Assembly: GCA_963082875.1 (NCBI GenBank)
Contig: OY720100.1
Location: forward strand, 310,001 to 374,000
Direction of reading: 5' to 3'
Source of the DNA: Corella eumyota
Lineage: Eukaryota; Chordata; Ascidiacea; Phlebobranchia; Corellidae
Length of the DNA stretch: 64,000 nucleotides
The notes beneath the pieces are model-generated. The model was given only the letters and a program-made list of their open reading frames with translations, ran no database searches and was not told where the DNA came from. This document shows, piece after piece, positions 36,501 through 48,100 of the stretch (the first letter of the stretch is position 1; every line of letters starts with the position of its first letter). Position numbers and translations under genes: made by a program.

Positions 36501-39500
36501 TTAATAAGATCTTAAGTGTTATGTTAAGTTCTATTTCAATATATTTTTGTTTTTTTGATTCTATTTGGATAAGATTGTTTTTGTAAAATATAAGCAAAGA
36601 ACTTAAAATTGAATATAGGAAAGAATTGTTTGTAGCATCTTATTCAATAACACTTTGACATGGAAACAGTAAAAATCAAACACAGGACTTTATGTAGTGA
36701 TATAACCAGTGGTTATATTATTAGGTATTACCGCACAAGGTTTAAGGTTTAATTCCATCTGCATCTATCTTAAAGTGTTATTTTGTTGGTGACAAACTTA
36801 GTCACTTTTGTTATTACTAAATACATAAGCAGATTAAAATTACCAAACTTAAAGAGATGGTTCGGTCGTAGAGTTTCTTTTTTAATTTTGTTGGAATTTT
36901 TCCAACTAGCACGAGGATGCCATTATTTTAAAAATTGGTCAAGTAGTTTTTGAGATATCGGGATTTGAAGATAAATATTGTAAATAGGAAAGTCCCAACG
37001 CTTGCAAGTCACGTGACGCACGACGTCATCGTCGTAAGATCATGTGCTGGCAGACATAGGAAAATGACCTTATTTTGTCCTATCTGACCCCTTTGTTGTA
37101 ATTTTTTTTAAATTTTTTTTGCAGAAAACAAACTTAACATAAAAAGCAATATTTAGCCATATTATATAAGACATTTTTTACTTTTTAAGTATTTTTAATT
37201 GGGTAGGCTGTATTTGAAAAATTTAAACAAATTATGGCTATGCTGTTAATTTTGAAAATTTACCAGCCAAAAACGCTTACAAACTCTTGCAAGAAAAAGA
37301 CAGGTCAACTAAGTCTTATTAAGGCAAAGTTAACTGTTAACACAATCTTAGTTTTGTTTAAAATTGTTCAAATTGGCGTATATATATAGACGGTATATAC
37401 TTTTATTTTGGTTATACTATAACAATTATTTTAGGTATATTGTTACAAGTGTAAACCACAAACTAAAGTTAAAAAAGGCAGCAAACACTAATATTTGTTG
37501 CCAGGGGTACAAGTACTTACGTATATTGTGCGTTGTATAAAAAATTGTTTGAAATTATTAATTAATCTATAAAAGATGTTAACCAGAATATTTAGTTTAT
37601 AGTCTATTGATGTATTATATACTTTATGTGTCTTAACCCATTTGACGTTTAGTCATTAGAACTGTTTTTATATGATATCCGACAATTTTGTTGATTTTAA
37701 AGCATATATTAAGTTTAAAGCAAAACTTACTGTTCTAACAAGTAAACTTAGCTTCAGTAACACTCAGTTGACCTGTCTGTTTCAGCCAATATCGGCCAAG
37801 TGTTTGTCAGCCAATATCGGCCGTTTCTGCCTTGTAAATTTCCAAAATTAACAACATAACCTTAATTTGTTAGAATTTTTCAAATACAGCCTACCTAATA
37901 AAAAATACTTTAAAGGTAAAAAATGTCTTATATAATATGGCTAAATATTGCTTTTTATGTTAAGTTTGTTTTCTGCAAAAAAATTTTAAAAAAAGTACAA
38001 CAAACGGGTCAGAGAGGACAAAATAAGGTCATTTTCCTATGTCTGCCAGCACATGATCTTACGACGATGACGTCGTGCGTCACGTGACTCGCTAGCGTTG
38101 GGACTTTCCCTATTTACATTATTTACCTTCAAATCCCGATATCTCAAAAACTACTTGACCAATTTTTAAAATAATGGTATCCTCGTGCAAGTTGAAAAAA
38201 TTCCAACATAATTAAAAAAGAAACTCTGCGACCGAACCATCTCTTTAATAAACACATTTAAATTCGATGCAAGATTGGACTGTGAAGTCAGTCTACTTAT
38301 ATCAAAGATAAACATATACCAAAAACACTTCCATATTATAAACAAAAATAAAACTTACCTTCATTTTGTCTTCTTCTTGGTTCTGGATCAACCTCATGTG
38401 GATCTGGAGTTTGTGATTCTTCAGGTTGTTCCTAAAAAAGAATAAGAACTTGGTTTGAAAAACTACAAGCATTTCTAATGATTACCAGTCATGTTAATTG
38501 TTAAACAAGGTCTTATGACCCAATTAATATCAGTTTTTAAACTAGGTCCTTTAGTATAAATATAACAACATTTGGATCACATATTTTGTCCGACTCTAAA
38601 CAAAACAAAGTGCCGTTTACCATAGGAAAGAATTCTCTCAAACTGTAATCAGTAGGAAAGAATTTAGGAGGGCCGTAGTGTAAATATGTTTTGTGTTGAA
38701 TTTACATGTGTTCTTTCTACTTGTAAAAGTGTAACTATTTAACATAAAATGCTATAAATAATATAAATTACTACATTCTAGTGTAATATAGTTTAATTAA
38801 ACAGTTGTAAGTTCGATTAAGTTTCAAATTAGGCAGTGCGCTTGTTGCTAATTAGTGGCCAACGAAGAGAAAACAACGTTCCATTAACTATAGCAAAGAA
38901 TTCTGACGAACGTTCTCCATACGTAAGAATTCTCCAGCATCGTAAATCAGATGAGAGAATTTAGAAGAGCTGTAGTGTAATTATGTTTTGTCTAGAACCG
39001 GACAACATACGTGACCCCAACATTTTATTAATAACTTTAAAATTCAAACCTGATTTAAAGCGGAGGATCTTTGCTGTTTATTTTCATTTGAAGTGAAACC
39101 TTTAATGTAAATAAAATTGGGTTAATATAGAGTTTATTTTTAGACTATGATTCATACTAAAAAAACTTTATAATTTAAAAATAAGTTGGGAAACCCCTAA
39201 TGTTGTGTTGAAAGTAAAAATCAATTACAATTTGTTTTTGTAAACATCTTTATTCTTAATGTGGGAAGGTCAAATGCGTTAGTTTAGATCATTATAAATT
39301 ATGATTGCCCAATAATTAAGCTACTAATTAAGTGCAGGCTCAGCAGAAGTTCATACTGTTTTCAGCCCCTTAGCAGAAGTTCATATCGTTTATAGCCCCT
39401 TAATATAAGTTTAATAATTTACTAGCACGAATAAGGTTTTTAACTCTTCTATCAGATCAAAAATGCAATTTTCAGAATATAATTTTGTATTGTGAAAATA

Positions 39501-41517
39501 ACTTAAAAATACCTGTTTGAGGAAATGTAGAATCGTATATTGAAGCCCCAGGCATGAATGCTCCACCATATTGCTCATGGTGAGTGATGTTTTGAGTGAT
39601 CTCGTTTTGGTGAACTTCACGAATTATGTTGAGTTGTGGGTTATGTATATGTACCACAGCATCTACATTAATGAAGTTACAGTTGCTAATATGTTACATA
39701 AAATAATGTTTTGATAGAGGTATAAATAAACTAAGACCTGGCCTAGAGCGGCAATATGAAACTCGTTAGGTTAATGCCTCAAAATTTAACGAGCTATCTT
39801 GCTCGTTAACTAAATTAATATTACGAAACACATAGTTTGTTAAAAATGAGAAAAATGAGAGAGTACAAAAAAAGGATTTTATGCTACGTAAAGGGCCAAT
39901 TCTTACATTTTTACTGGATATCTCGGGGCTACATCAAAGCGGTGATGTTACATTTTATCCACAGGGGTGCTTTTATATTGACATGTTATAATGAAAAGTT
40001 AAGGCTATAGTGGATAGCCCAGCAATAGTCCATTTGTATGGTAATTTGATAATATGGTAAATGTTTAAAAAACACATTTATTTACAAAACAAAATATAGT
40101 TATTTTATATATATACTTAAAAAAAACTTTAACCGGCACAAGAAAACCATGACTAAAGATTAAACAGTTTGGTTATATCATCTATTTCGAAATAGTGTTT
40201 TCCTTCGAATCCTTTATGTTTAAATGCTAAATTAAATTGAGTTTGGCAGATTGTTCAGTTTAATAAAGTTTCATGGTATTATATGTTAAGCATTTATTAC
40301 ACCAATTGTATATGTAACAATTTATGTTAATAAGTGACAGTATATTTATGAACTTAAAAATATATCTTCGATGTAAAGTGATAACCAAGACAAAATACTT
40401 CTTGCTAAGTTAATGAATAGTAAATTCTACTCGCTAAATTTTGCCCCATCTCATTCGTGAAATTTGATATTTTTTGTTTCGTAATACCCATTTTCTCTCT
40501 AAATACATTTTCACTTGCTAATAATATATAAGTAACAAGATCGTTAACTTAACAAGTTTCGTAATGTCGTCCCTGGTTTCTATAGTCAGGCAAACCCAAT
40601 CATATAAAATTTACAAACAAAAACTCACTTGGAGGCAAATTCCCTGAAATTTCAGCAAAATCGCCGCCAGAAATATTTAAACTAACTGGTCCTGCTTGCA
40701 AGTTCTGTAAAATTTATTTAAATTTAAATTTTAATAAATGTAACATCACTATAGTAACACAACCTTATCCAAACACATAAAATAATAAAATTTAAGGATT
40801 AATATTCTTATAACAGCCATAAAGTTTTAAATTTGTTCCCCTTTAGCCCTTTTTTAAATATATTTAGCAACCTTGTACTATTAGATGATTTAGGGAAATT
40901 TTAATTATAAACCTTTGTCTAGGTTTAAGTAAATAAAATACCTGAGTATTTAAATTCGATTCTGGATCATTATTGTCTGGCAACTCTGGATCATTATTGG
41001 CTGGTAACTCTGGATCATTATTGTCTGGCAACTCTGGATCATTATTGGCTGGTAACTCTGGATCATTATTGTCTGGCAACTCTGGATCATTATTGGCTGG
41101 CAACTCTGGATCATTATTGGCTGGTAACTCTGGATCATTATTGTCTGGCAACTCTGGATCATTATTGGCTGGTAACTCTGGATCATTATTGTCTGGCAAC
41201 TCTGGATCATTATTGTCTGGTAACTCTGGATCATTATTGTCTGGTAACTCTGGATCATTATTGTCTGGCAACTCTGGATCATTATTGGCTGGTAACTCTG
41301 GATCATTATTGGCTGGTAACTCTGGATCATTATTGTCTAGCAACTTTGGATCATTATTGTTTGGCAACTCTAGGTTATTATTGGCTGGCAACTCTGGATC
41401 ATTATTGTTTGGCAACTCTATTTCATTATTGTTTGGCAACTCTAGGTTATTATTGGCTGGTAACTCTGGATCATTATTGTTTGGCAACACTGGATCATCC
41501 GATTCAGTTTCCTCCAT
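27523..41517 (-). CDS. NACHT-LRR (NLR-like) gene with modular N-terminus, block B
   Basis: My model joins 13 minus-strand exons: 40942-41517, 40629-40704, 39513-39662, 39050-39099, 38359-38431, 36314-36363, 36084-36156, 34301-34350, 34065-34134, 30715-32513, 29550-29708, 28695-28853 and 27523-27693. All have AG acceptors and GT donors with matching phases, and the total is 3456 nt (about 1151 residues plus stop) with no internal stop. Order: acidic octapeptide repeats (1-192), unique linker, three 41-residue modules, NACHT ATPase (Walker A near residue 523), NLR winged-helix region, and RI-type LRRs. NLRs are cytosolic sensors that oligomerise on ligand binding. No death-fold, CARD or pyrin effector domain is visible, so the output is unknown. 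The stop overlaps a possible donor (TTGTAAGT), so a further 3' exon is possible. Introns hold several transposons. Confidence 0.75.
27527..27693 (-). CDS. NLR block B, last LRR exon
   Basis: Encodes MKVLNISDNNLGDECAVAFS and a C-terminal helical part (GKQLLRKASKKVPNM), one RI-type LRR plus cap. It runs into TAA at 27523 unless the GTAAGT donor at 27526 is used (phase 2). It is one base shorter than the copy A exon and keeps the frame open. Confidence 0.7.
28695..28853 (-). CDS. NLR block B, LRR exon 2
   Basis: 159-nt exon, phase 0 on both sides, 53 residues in two RI-type repeats (IKLNLSLNEIGDETATLLGE and CCITEVGGLAIARGC). It is similar to exon 29550-29708 and to both 159-nt exons of copy A, so these exons arose by duplication of an exon-intron cassette of about 850 bp. 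Confidence 0.8.
29550..29708 (-). CDS. NLR block B, LRR exon 1
   Basis: 159-nt phase-0 exon directly downstream of the NACHT exon (IKLNLSHNKISDETATLLGE, CRITEVGGLAIARAC). Its variable positions relative to the sister exons fall in the LxxLxLxxN face, as expected if repeats diversify for ligand contact (inference). Confidence 0.8.
29919..30714. other. Intron between NACHT and LRR exons
   Basis: AT-rich intron with an AACAATG/CATTGTT inverted repeat near 30488-30505, the same hairpin found downstream of other exons of this gene. Nothing else was recognised. Confidence 0.5.
30715..32513 (-). CDS. NACHT exon of the NLR gene
   Basis: An 1799-nt exon (acceptor TTTTAG at 32514, donor AAG/GTAAGC), phase 1 to 0, 599 codons. 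An N-terminal helical stretch starts NSLCEQLSIKCFEQASSFAN. The NTPase shows Walker A GHAGTGKST (about residues 523-531 of the model), Walker B ILIFDGLDEAD (about 604-614) and the sensor KFITSRP. Further on are VPVNCILSMHC and FSHLTWQELFAAMYLF, typical of the NLR winged-helix/HD2 region. The FDGLDEAD spacing is that of NACHT ATPases rather than NB-ARC. No premature stops occur, so ATP-dependent oligomerisation is plausible. The paralogous exon is missing from block A. The exon is flanked on the 5' side by a gypsy relic in the intron. Confidence 0.88.
32570..33480 (+). mobile_element. Gypsy-like RNase H relic in an NLR intron
   Basis: Near 32990-33090 the plus strand reads MQWSKYLQSYGIKYKYIKG then NVGAEYKSQI, resembling the end of the RNase H domain of Ty3/gypsy elements (the W-x-x-x-L ... 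Y-x-x-G ... N-x-x-A-D-x-L-S-R pattern). The rest is AT-rich with an A-run near 33410. No LTR pair was recognised. It is broken and looks old. Confidence 0.5.
34065..34350 (-). CDS. NLR block B, module copy 3
   Basis: Exons 34301-34350 (50 nt) and 34065-34134 (70 nt) encode STSNENVQPRSLALNQ and EQPEESQTPDPHEVVPEPRR. The second exon is 3 nt shorter than its sisters (one Arg codon lost), keeping phase 1 to join the NACHT exon. No known domain; it is a charged, proline-rich linker-like module. Confidence 0.7.
34794..35880 (+). mobile_element. Short LTR element, gypsy-type gag, broken
   Basis: The 5' LTR is 34794-35216 (TGTCACAAATC...AACGTGACA). The end of a second LTR closes at 35880 with the same CGTCTTTAGACTCTACACTT text. 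A 5-bp ATTAA flanks it at 34789-34793 and 35881-35885. The interior (about 35560-35820) resembles a retrotransposon Gag (LPPFVDDKDDLDSYL and LKRYDFTEDEYRNKFR). No pol genes are present. It is broken, with several interruptions. The paralogous site in block A (about 8425-8450) is unoccupied, so it inserted after the block duplication. Confidence 0.75.
36084..36363 (-). CDS. NLR block B, module copy 2
   Basis: Exons 36314-36363 (50 nt) and 36084-36156 (73 nt) encode STPNENEQPRSPASIQ and EQPEELQTPDPHKVDPETRR. Phases are 1-0 and 0-1, so the 41-residue pair is symmetric and can be gained or lost without a frame change. Confidence 0.7.
36853..38244. mobile_element. 1392-bp foldback transposon with TTAA target duplication
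   Basis: The ends are AGAGATGGTTCGGTCG and its inverted counterpart CGACCGAACCATCTCT. Inverted arms extend at least about 450 bp each (for example the block with ATCTCAAAAACTACTTGACC, and later GACAGGTCAACT). It is flanked by TTAA at 36849-36852 and 38245-38248. The paralogous sites at about 7428 and 33950 read CAAACTTAATAAAG with one TTAA, that is, unoccupied. There is no transposase, so it is non-autonomous. TTAA plus an AG-purine-G end fits Kolobok or piggyBac mobilisation (inference). It lies inside an NLR intron. Confidence 0.85.
38359..39099 (-). CDS. NLR block B, module copy 1
   Basis: Exons 39050-39099 (50 nt) and 38359-38431 (73 nt) encode FTSNENKQQRSSALNQ and EQPEESQTPDPHEVDPEPRR. 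The intron between them holds the 38584-39005 element. First of the three modules after exon 3. Confidence 0.7.
38584..39005. mobile_element. MITE-like element with inverted ends
   Basis: The ends TTTTGTCCGACTCTAAACAA and TTGTCTAGAACCGGACAA are inverted copies. The interior holds a direct repeat (about 38630-38695 and 38930-38995, sharing GTAGTGTAA and TATGTTTTGT). The matching introns at 8770-8850 and 36225-36310 lack it. CATA on both sides may be the target duplication. No coding content. Confidence 0.55.
39230..39410 (-). repeat. Partial SINE body
   Basis: Matches the 3' body of the SINE at 9065-9265 (GCTCAGCAGAAGTTCATA, here partly doubled) but lacks the tRNA-like head. It occupies the equivalent intron of block B. 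Confidence 0.6.
39513..39662 (-). CDS. NLR block B, exon 3
   Basis: 150-nt exon, phase 1 to 1, encoding AVVHIHNPQLNIIREVHQNE then ITQNITHHEQYGGAFMPGAS. One NITHHE hexamer (copy A has two). No recognised domain. Confidence 0.7.
40629..40704 (-). CDS. NLR block B, exon 2
   Basis: 76-nt exon, phase 0 to 1, encoding NLQAGPVSLNISGGDFAEIS and a few more residues. Acceptor TTTTACAG, donor GTGAGT. Conserved with copy A (10826-10901). Confidence 0.7.
40942..41517 (-). CDS. NLR block B, exon 1: 22 octapeptide repeats
   Basis: The start is ATG at 41517 (MEETESDDPVLP); the next upstream alternative would be a non-ATG codon. Then 22 units of DPELP(D/A)NN, with more diverged units at the N-terminal end (NLELPNNN, EIELPNNN), then DPESNLNTQ and a CAG/GTATTT donor. 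576 nt, phase 0 out. It has no signal peptide and no transmembrane segment. The acidic, probably disordered N-terminus is unusual for an NLR, which normally starts with a death-fold domain. Confidence 0.75.
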
Positions 41518-41922
41518 AATAAAAACTTCGAACAACTTTTAAAGTTAGAAAGCACAGAAATTCATTTAATAACGAAATAGTGTTTAAGAAATTTATTAAG
41601 CAGATTACCTTAAAAATAAACACAAAATTTATATTTTGGTTAACTAATTTAAAATTTTTTAATAATTAGTGCAAATAGAACAAAACTAAAATACAAAAAT
41701 AAATGATTACAAAATTATTTTTTGTAATTATTTTTTACAAAGTGTTGCAAATACATTTAATGCTTTTCACTCACATAGTTCCAGCAAAATTTAAATATTT
41801 TAGTAGTTGCAATTTTATATTCGGGTTTTGAAAATTGTTAATATATAATGCCTTAATAATAGTCTTTTAATATAATGCTTTAGTAATAATCTTCTATTGC
41901 ACAAAATAAGAATTTGGTTTTG
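41518..41922. other. Upstream flank of the block B NLR gene
   Basis: AT-rich sequence nearly identical to 12118-12520. Probable leader or promoter region on the minus strand; no specific core element can be named. Confidence 0.4.
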
Positions 41923-44565
41923 TCTATTTCGTTGCATTAATTTAATATTCATTAATTAACTTTTTATGACTTTATTAATGCGCTAAAAATCATAAAAGTT
42001 TAATATACAAGTTTTACTAAAACATAGTCATCAACTCATGTTAGAATAACTTTTAGACTAGAGCAAAACGTTAACGAATATGCTTGGTTGGTTTTAGTGT
42101 TATTATAATGCCATCGTGTATGTATGGCTAAAGTTACAAGTTTTTGTTTAATTTAAAGTTGGGGTTTAATCTTCCTCTAAAAAATAAATTGCTATGGACA
42201 AAAAAAAAATGGTTCCATTTTTTTTAATGCTTCTGTTTTACTAAAACAAAGACAAAACCATTAACAACAATAAAAAATATTAACCTTGTGTTTTCTATGC
42301 TGCAATTTAGATGGAGTGGCTGTTTTCCAAATTCACGTAGTCACAGAAAATATTTGTTAACACAGAAAAGTGATTGGTGCTGAAACCTAAATAAAAATAA
42401 AATATCAAAATACGTTAATCTCACAAATAACTGCACTCTTTCTATTAGCACAAAAGTGAAAAAAAAATTTTGTAACAAAAACACTTTTAATTATTGCCAG
42501 CAAACTAATTTCTGTTTTTTTTAAAAGACAAACACAATCCTTAACATTTATAAACCTTTAACAATTAAGTTAATATTACAAATAGATACCAGCCACCAAG
42601 CTCACTACTTGATTATTGAATGCTACCAATAAACATATTTTAAAGTTAATTACTTTTTGGTTAATGGGCCTACAAGTAACAACTAATTTAAAAATTTCTT
42701 TATATAACTAATAATTTCAGATCGCCAATTTATATTTAAGCATAAAAAAAATAAAAAAACAATTTATTTTACTTTGTTAGAGTTTTAAGTAGGCAACATA
42801 AATTTTTATATTTTTTAATATTTACACTTCATTTTTTTATAAAATTTAACTGTAATGCTACAAAGCGTGTATGTATAATTAAAGTTATAAAAACGGGTCC
42901 ACATAACTTTGATTCAACAGCTTAAGTTAATGATAGGCATAACTAATCCATATTTTTACAATAAGAAAATCTATAACCACTTTTTACTATTTATAGCATT
43001 ATCTAGTTCAACGCTATAAACTGTATGAACTTCTGCTGAGCCAGCACTTAATCTGTTAATCACCAGCATAATTATCGGGCAATTATAAATCTATATTATT
43101 CCAAACTGCCACATCCAAGTTGAGATTAGATCGGGTTAACAAATGGTCATGCATTTGACCTTCCCACATCAAGGATAAAGATATAAACAAAAAAAGAAAT
43201 ATCGCCTCTATATACCCAAAACAAGGATGTTATTTTATGCTAGAAAAACTTTTATTCAAAGCCACTGCTCTTATACAAGGTGGCACACAAATAATTTATA
43301 AAATCAAAAAATAACAACCTTGTGTTTTCTATGCTGCAATTAGTTGGTGTGGCTGTTTTTTAAAGTCAAACAGTAACGTAGGCAAAACATAAGTGATATT
43401 AAAAGGCCAGTTCGAAATACGAATAAAACTTATATGTGAATTTAAAAACAACGTAAATAATAACAAAAATATGAATTACTTCAAATAAAACTCTCTTAAA
43501 CTTTGTATTTACTGCTGGCTTTAGTCAATAAGTCAGGCATGAAGAGTAAATGACTACAATATTATAAAAACTACCCAAGCTTGAAGCTTGTAGTATAATT
43601 TTACCCATTCCAACCCTCTTGTTAAAATTACTTTTGGTGCCAGATTGAAACTTGGTTTATACTGCCGGCTTTAGTAAATAAGCCAAACTTGAAGAATAAA
43701 TTACTACAATTTTAACACAACTACACAAAGCATGTCTGCACTATTCGAGCCATTTGTGTAGAAATATTTAACCCATTTGTATAAACCTTTTAGAAAAATT
43801 TTTCTCCAGATTAGGGGTGGTTTATACTAAGCCAGACATGAGGGAAATTTTTAGCAATATTTTAAAAACACATTTAGCTATGCCAACTAAAATGACTTTA
43901 TATTAAAGCCTTTTACAAGCTTCAACAAACCTTTGTAATTTAAACATGAAATAAATAACCAACAAAACTTACACGAACTTACAATCTGATCATTTATTAA
44001 TCATTTAATAATTTACTAAAACAGTTAAATTAATATTGTAATTGAAAACATATTGTGTTATTAGCTTTATGTCAATAAATTGTTTAAAAAAGTTTAACTG
44101 TTAAGTTACAGCGTTAAGTTTAAAACAAAACCATGTTAAATTTAAGTAACGCTTTTTCTTAAATATATTCTTTTATAGCAAGAAACTATTTTTTCCCATG
44201 AGCAGAAATATAGTTAGATAGTTATGTCACTTCTCTTTAGTAAAGTAACAAAATACAGACGTTACCCTTATTATAAATTATAAAGGCCAACCACTATGCT
44301 TGCTCTAGTTACAAAGACTTTAAAAGAATAAATCAACTAATAAACATTGCAATAACATCAAAGCTACCACTTATACTTTATGTACAGTGCGACGCCGACA
44401 ACAGTAACTTAAAAAGCAACTGATAAAAATTTATTAGAAACGCAATTTTTGTTGTATATAAATTTTATTTCCATTACTACAAATGTTTAAAACCGTGTTT
44501 TTAAATATATAAAGTTTTGCATACATCTAATGTCTATTTGTTTAAAGAAAAATATATACACATAG

Positions 44566-44994
44566 TCGTGGGCGTCAATCCAAAAATAAATAAATAAAAA
44601 AATTTAGAGGTGCCAAAAAATAGTAAAATCCTCGCTAAAAAATCCTGTTTTAAAGTGCTCATTAAACTTAACTCTTAACAGTCTTAAATTTAATATTCGC
44701 AAAGATAGCAGACAACATTAGTCTTTAACCAACTGAAGTACAATTATTACGTGAAATAAGGCACTGGACAATCGGTATTTGTTTCGCAATAATGACAGTT
44801 TTAGACAATCTACAACGTGGCACGCAGAATATGCCGTTTTTTGGCAACATATCAAAAAAAAATCGCTTATATCAATTATACGCAAAAAATGCAACGTTTG
44901 CAAACAACCTAGGGGTGCCACATATATTCAGCACTTATTAAAATTATAAATGGGGGTAAATGGACCCCCTGCACCCCCAGGATCGACGCCAGTG
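44566..44994. mobile_element. 429-bp MITE-like element, U2 copy
   Basis: Same element as 14907-15335. Left flank CACATAG, right flank CACATAC, so the target duplication has one change. Confidence 0.5.
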
Positions 44995-45131
44995 CACATA
45001 CTAGCCAGCGACCACCAATATTCACAATTTATTTAAAAACCCCCGAGTACGAATTACCCATTGATATAGCGGCCTACAAGATTGTCTACAAGGCAAAAAT
45101 TCCTGTAGTTTTGAAAATGGATCAACATAAA

Positions 45132-48100
45132 TGTAACATATATGTTTTGTCATGCGTCGGTGGCTCCTGACACCTGACAGTCTGTATATGCCCTAGTATA
45201 TCTAATTAATTAACCTTATCGGGATTTCTTGCCCTAAACGTAAATGTAGCGCCGAATGTTGTATGTGGCGCCTACCAAAAGTAGTTCTGACTTGGGTGCG
45301 GTTAGGTGTAGTCGTATTGTTTTTATACTGTTTCATTACTCTTATGTTTTTATTGCAAGTATTGTTTTAGTAGTTTTTATTGATTATTAAAAGTAAGCTT
45401 ACACATCTACCGTACATGTTAATATAAATAACAGAGTTAGCCAACTTGGTTTTTACGATGGACCGTTAAAGCGGGGTATCCTAGGTTTTACTAAATTAGG
45501 GAGATCGTCTTGTCCTAATAAACAGTTCAGGGTCAGGGTTTAATACAATTAGGACCTTTATTATATCGCCACCTAAACGTTAGGCTAAATTACGAGACGA
45601 TCAAACTTATCTTGTAACAAATTGGCGAGCGCGCCAGGACCCCGCCACCGTGCTAGCTCTGTTAGATATAGTCAGGACTCTAGTTAAATATAGTAGCTAT
45701 TTTAATATTACAAATTGTTCTTACCTTTTAAAATTTAACTATGTCTTTTAATTTATATACAACACCGCCTCGATTTATTATGGGCGAGGATTTTAAAGAA
45801 TTTTTAAATGTGTTTAACTCTTACTGTAAGAGCGCTGGTGCTACGGACGATCAAAAAAAACATATTTTTTTAAGCTGTATTGATCAAGATCTCAAATGGA
45901 TAATCCAGGAAAAAGATGCGAGTTTATATCCACTTGAATTCGACGAACTAATCATTAGGGGAAAGCAACAGTGAACGACCAACATGCCTTTAAGATACGA
46001 ACACAACTTAGCGAACGTATACAAATGCCTGAAGAGGATGTACGCACTTTTGTTTATGCGATTAGAAATTTGGGGGATAGGGCTTACCCTAAGGCGGCTG
46101 AATGCAATTTAAAAAATGAAATCATGTACATTTCCCTACTACGCGGTCTTAGGAATCAAAATCTTCGTAACCTAATTCAAAACAATCAAGAAAATAAACG
46201 AGATTTTTTATTAGCTGCTAACCAGGCCATGGAAGCCAATAACTCCACATCGTCACATTCATTGGTGCTTGCGAACGTTGAGAAACAATCTTCCAAAAAT
46301 GACCTGGCACTAATTTTGAAAAAATCGAAAACATGCAAACTGTTGCACAAACGAAAACTGAGGAGATAACAACAACCATTTCGACAATGCAGACCGAAAT
46401 GAATTTGATAAAATCACAAATGACTGGGCCGTCACGTAGACAGCCATACAAGGAAAGGCCCGATTCCTGGGTGCCCTATAGAAACCGTGAGTGTTTTTAT
46501 TGTTTTGACTATGGACATATAAGACAAAATTATCCCAGGTATATAAGTAAAAATATACCGTATAACGTTCGTAACACTTATAGAAGACCACACCAGCAGA
46601 CTGGGACGACGCCCACAATACCAACCCCGATCCGACCCGAGGTTTTAGTTACAACAAAAAGACCCCGTAGCGTCAATATAAGCAAAACTCTGACAGAAAG
46701 TCAACGCCAGATTGTAATAAAAATGGTAAAGCAATATAAATGTGTCTTCTCCACCTCGCCTTATGAAATAGGAAGGACGAATCTTGTCAAACATGAAATA
46801 GACACGGGCAGTAGTAAACCTGTTCGACAAGCGCCAAGGCGTGTTCCCCATAAATATAAAGACAACGTTGAACAAATGATTAAAGAAATGCGTAAACAGG
46901 ATCTAATTCAACCCTCTCAGTCCCCCTGGTCAAGTTCTGTGGCTCTAGTAAAAAAGAAATCAGGAGAAACTAGGTTTTGTGTAGACTATCGGCTGGCCAA
47001 CGCCATCACTAAGAAAAACAGCTATCCAATACCCAGAGTCGATGAAAGCCTAGACGAAATGTCTCGGTCTGTTTATTTTTCCACACTAGACCTTCGGTCT
47101 GGTTATTACCAGATTCCAATGGACAAAGCCTCAAGGGAGAAAACTGCCTTTGCTAGCCACATGGGTTTATATGAATTCAATATCATGCCTATGGGTTTGT
47201 GTAATTCAGCAGCGAGTTTCCAGCGTCTTATGCGTATTGTACTGAACGGGATTGAATGGCAGGGGGCATTAGCCTACTTGGATGACATCATTGTGTACTC
47301 GAAAACCTTTGAAGAACATGTAAGGCGCCTTAAAGAAGTTTTCGCTCGCCTACAATCGGCTGGGTTAACTTTAAAACCATCAAAGTGTTCATTTTTTAAA
47401 CATAAAGGAAGTTTTTTTGGGGCATATTGTGTCGCGCGATGGAATTAAATGTGACCCTGACAAAATAAAAGCAGTCAAAGAATGGCCAATACCAAAAAAT
47501 GTTAAACATGTACGTCAATTTGTTGGTTTAACATCGTATTACCGGAAATTCATTAAAGGCTATGCCAACATTGCCGGGCCATTACATAAGCTAACAGAAA
47601 AGGGGAAAAAGTTTAACTGGACTGATGAATGTCAGGAATCATTTATTTCTTTAAAACATCGACTAACAGAAACTCCAATTCTTCAATACCCTAATATTGG
47701 ACACCGATGCATCTAATCACGCCATCGGGTGTGTTCTATCCCAAGAACAAAATGGAAAAGAACACGTGGTTGCCTATGGTAGTAGAACTTTGTCAAAAGC
47801 CGAAAGAAATTATTCTACCACAAGAAAAGAATTGCTGGCTATCGTATTTGCCACGAAACTATTTCGATGTTATCTGATAGGAGATAAATTTACCATTCGC
47901 ACCGACCATTCTTCGCTTCGGTGGTTATGGAAATCAAAAGAGTTGTATGGTCAATGCGCTAGATGGGTGGAACATCTAGCTGGGTACAATTTCAAACTAA
48001 TTCACCGGCCAGGAAAGAAACATGGAAATGCCGACTCCCTTAGCAGACTGGAGCCAATTCCCGATGATTTTCCCTACAATATACAACAAAATAAACAACC

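Noticed and set aside
44718-44921. 67-residue minus-strand open frame inside the 429-bp element
   Set aside because: The frame is not kept in all four copies, and the stretch is part of a non-coding mobile element.
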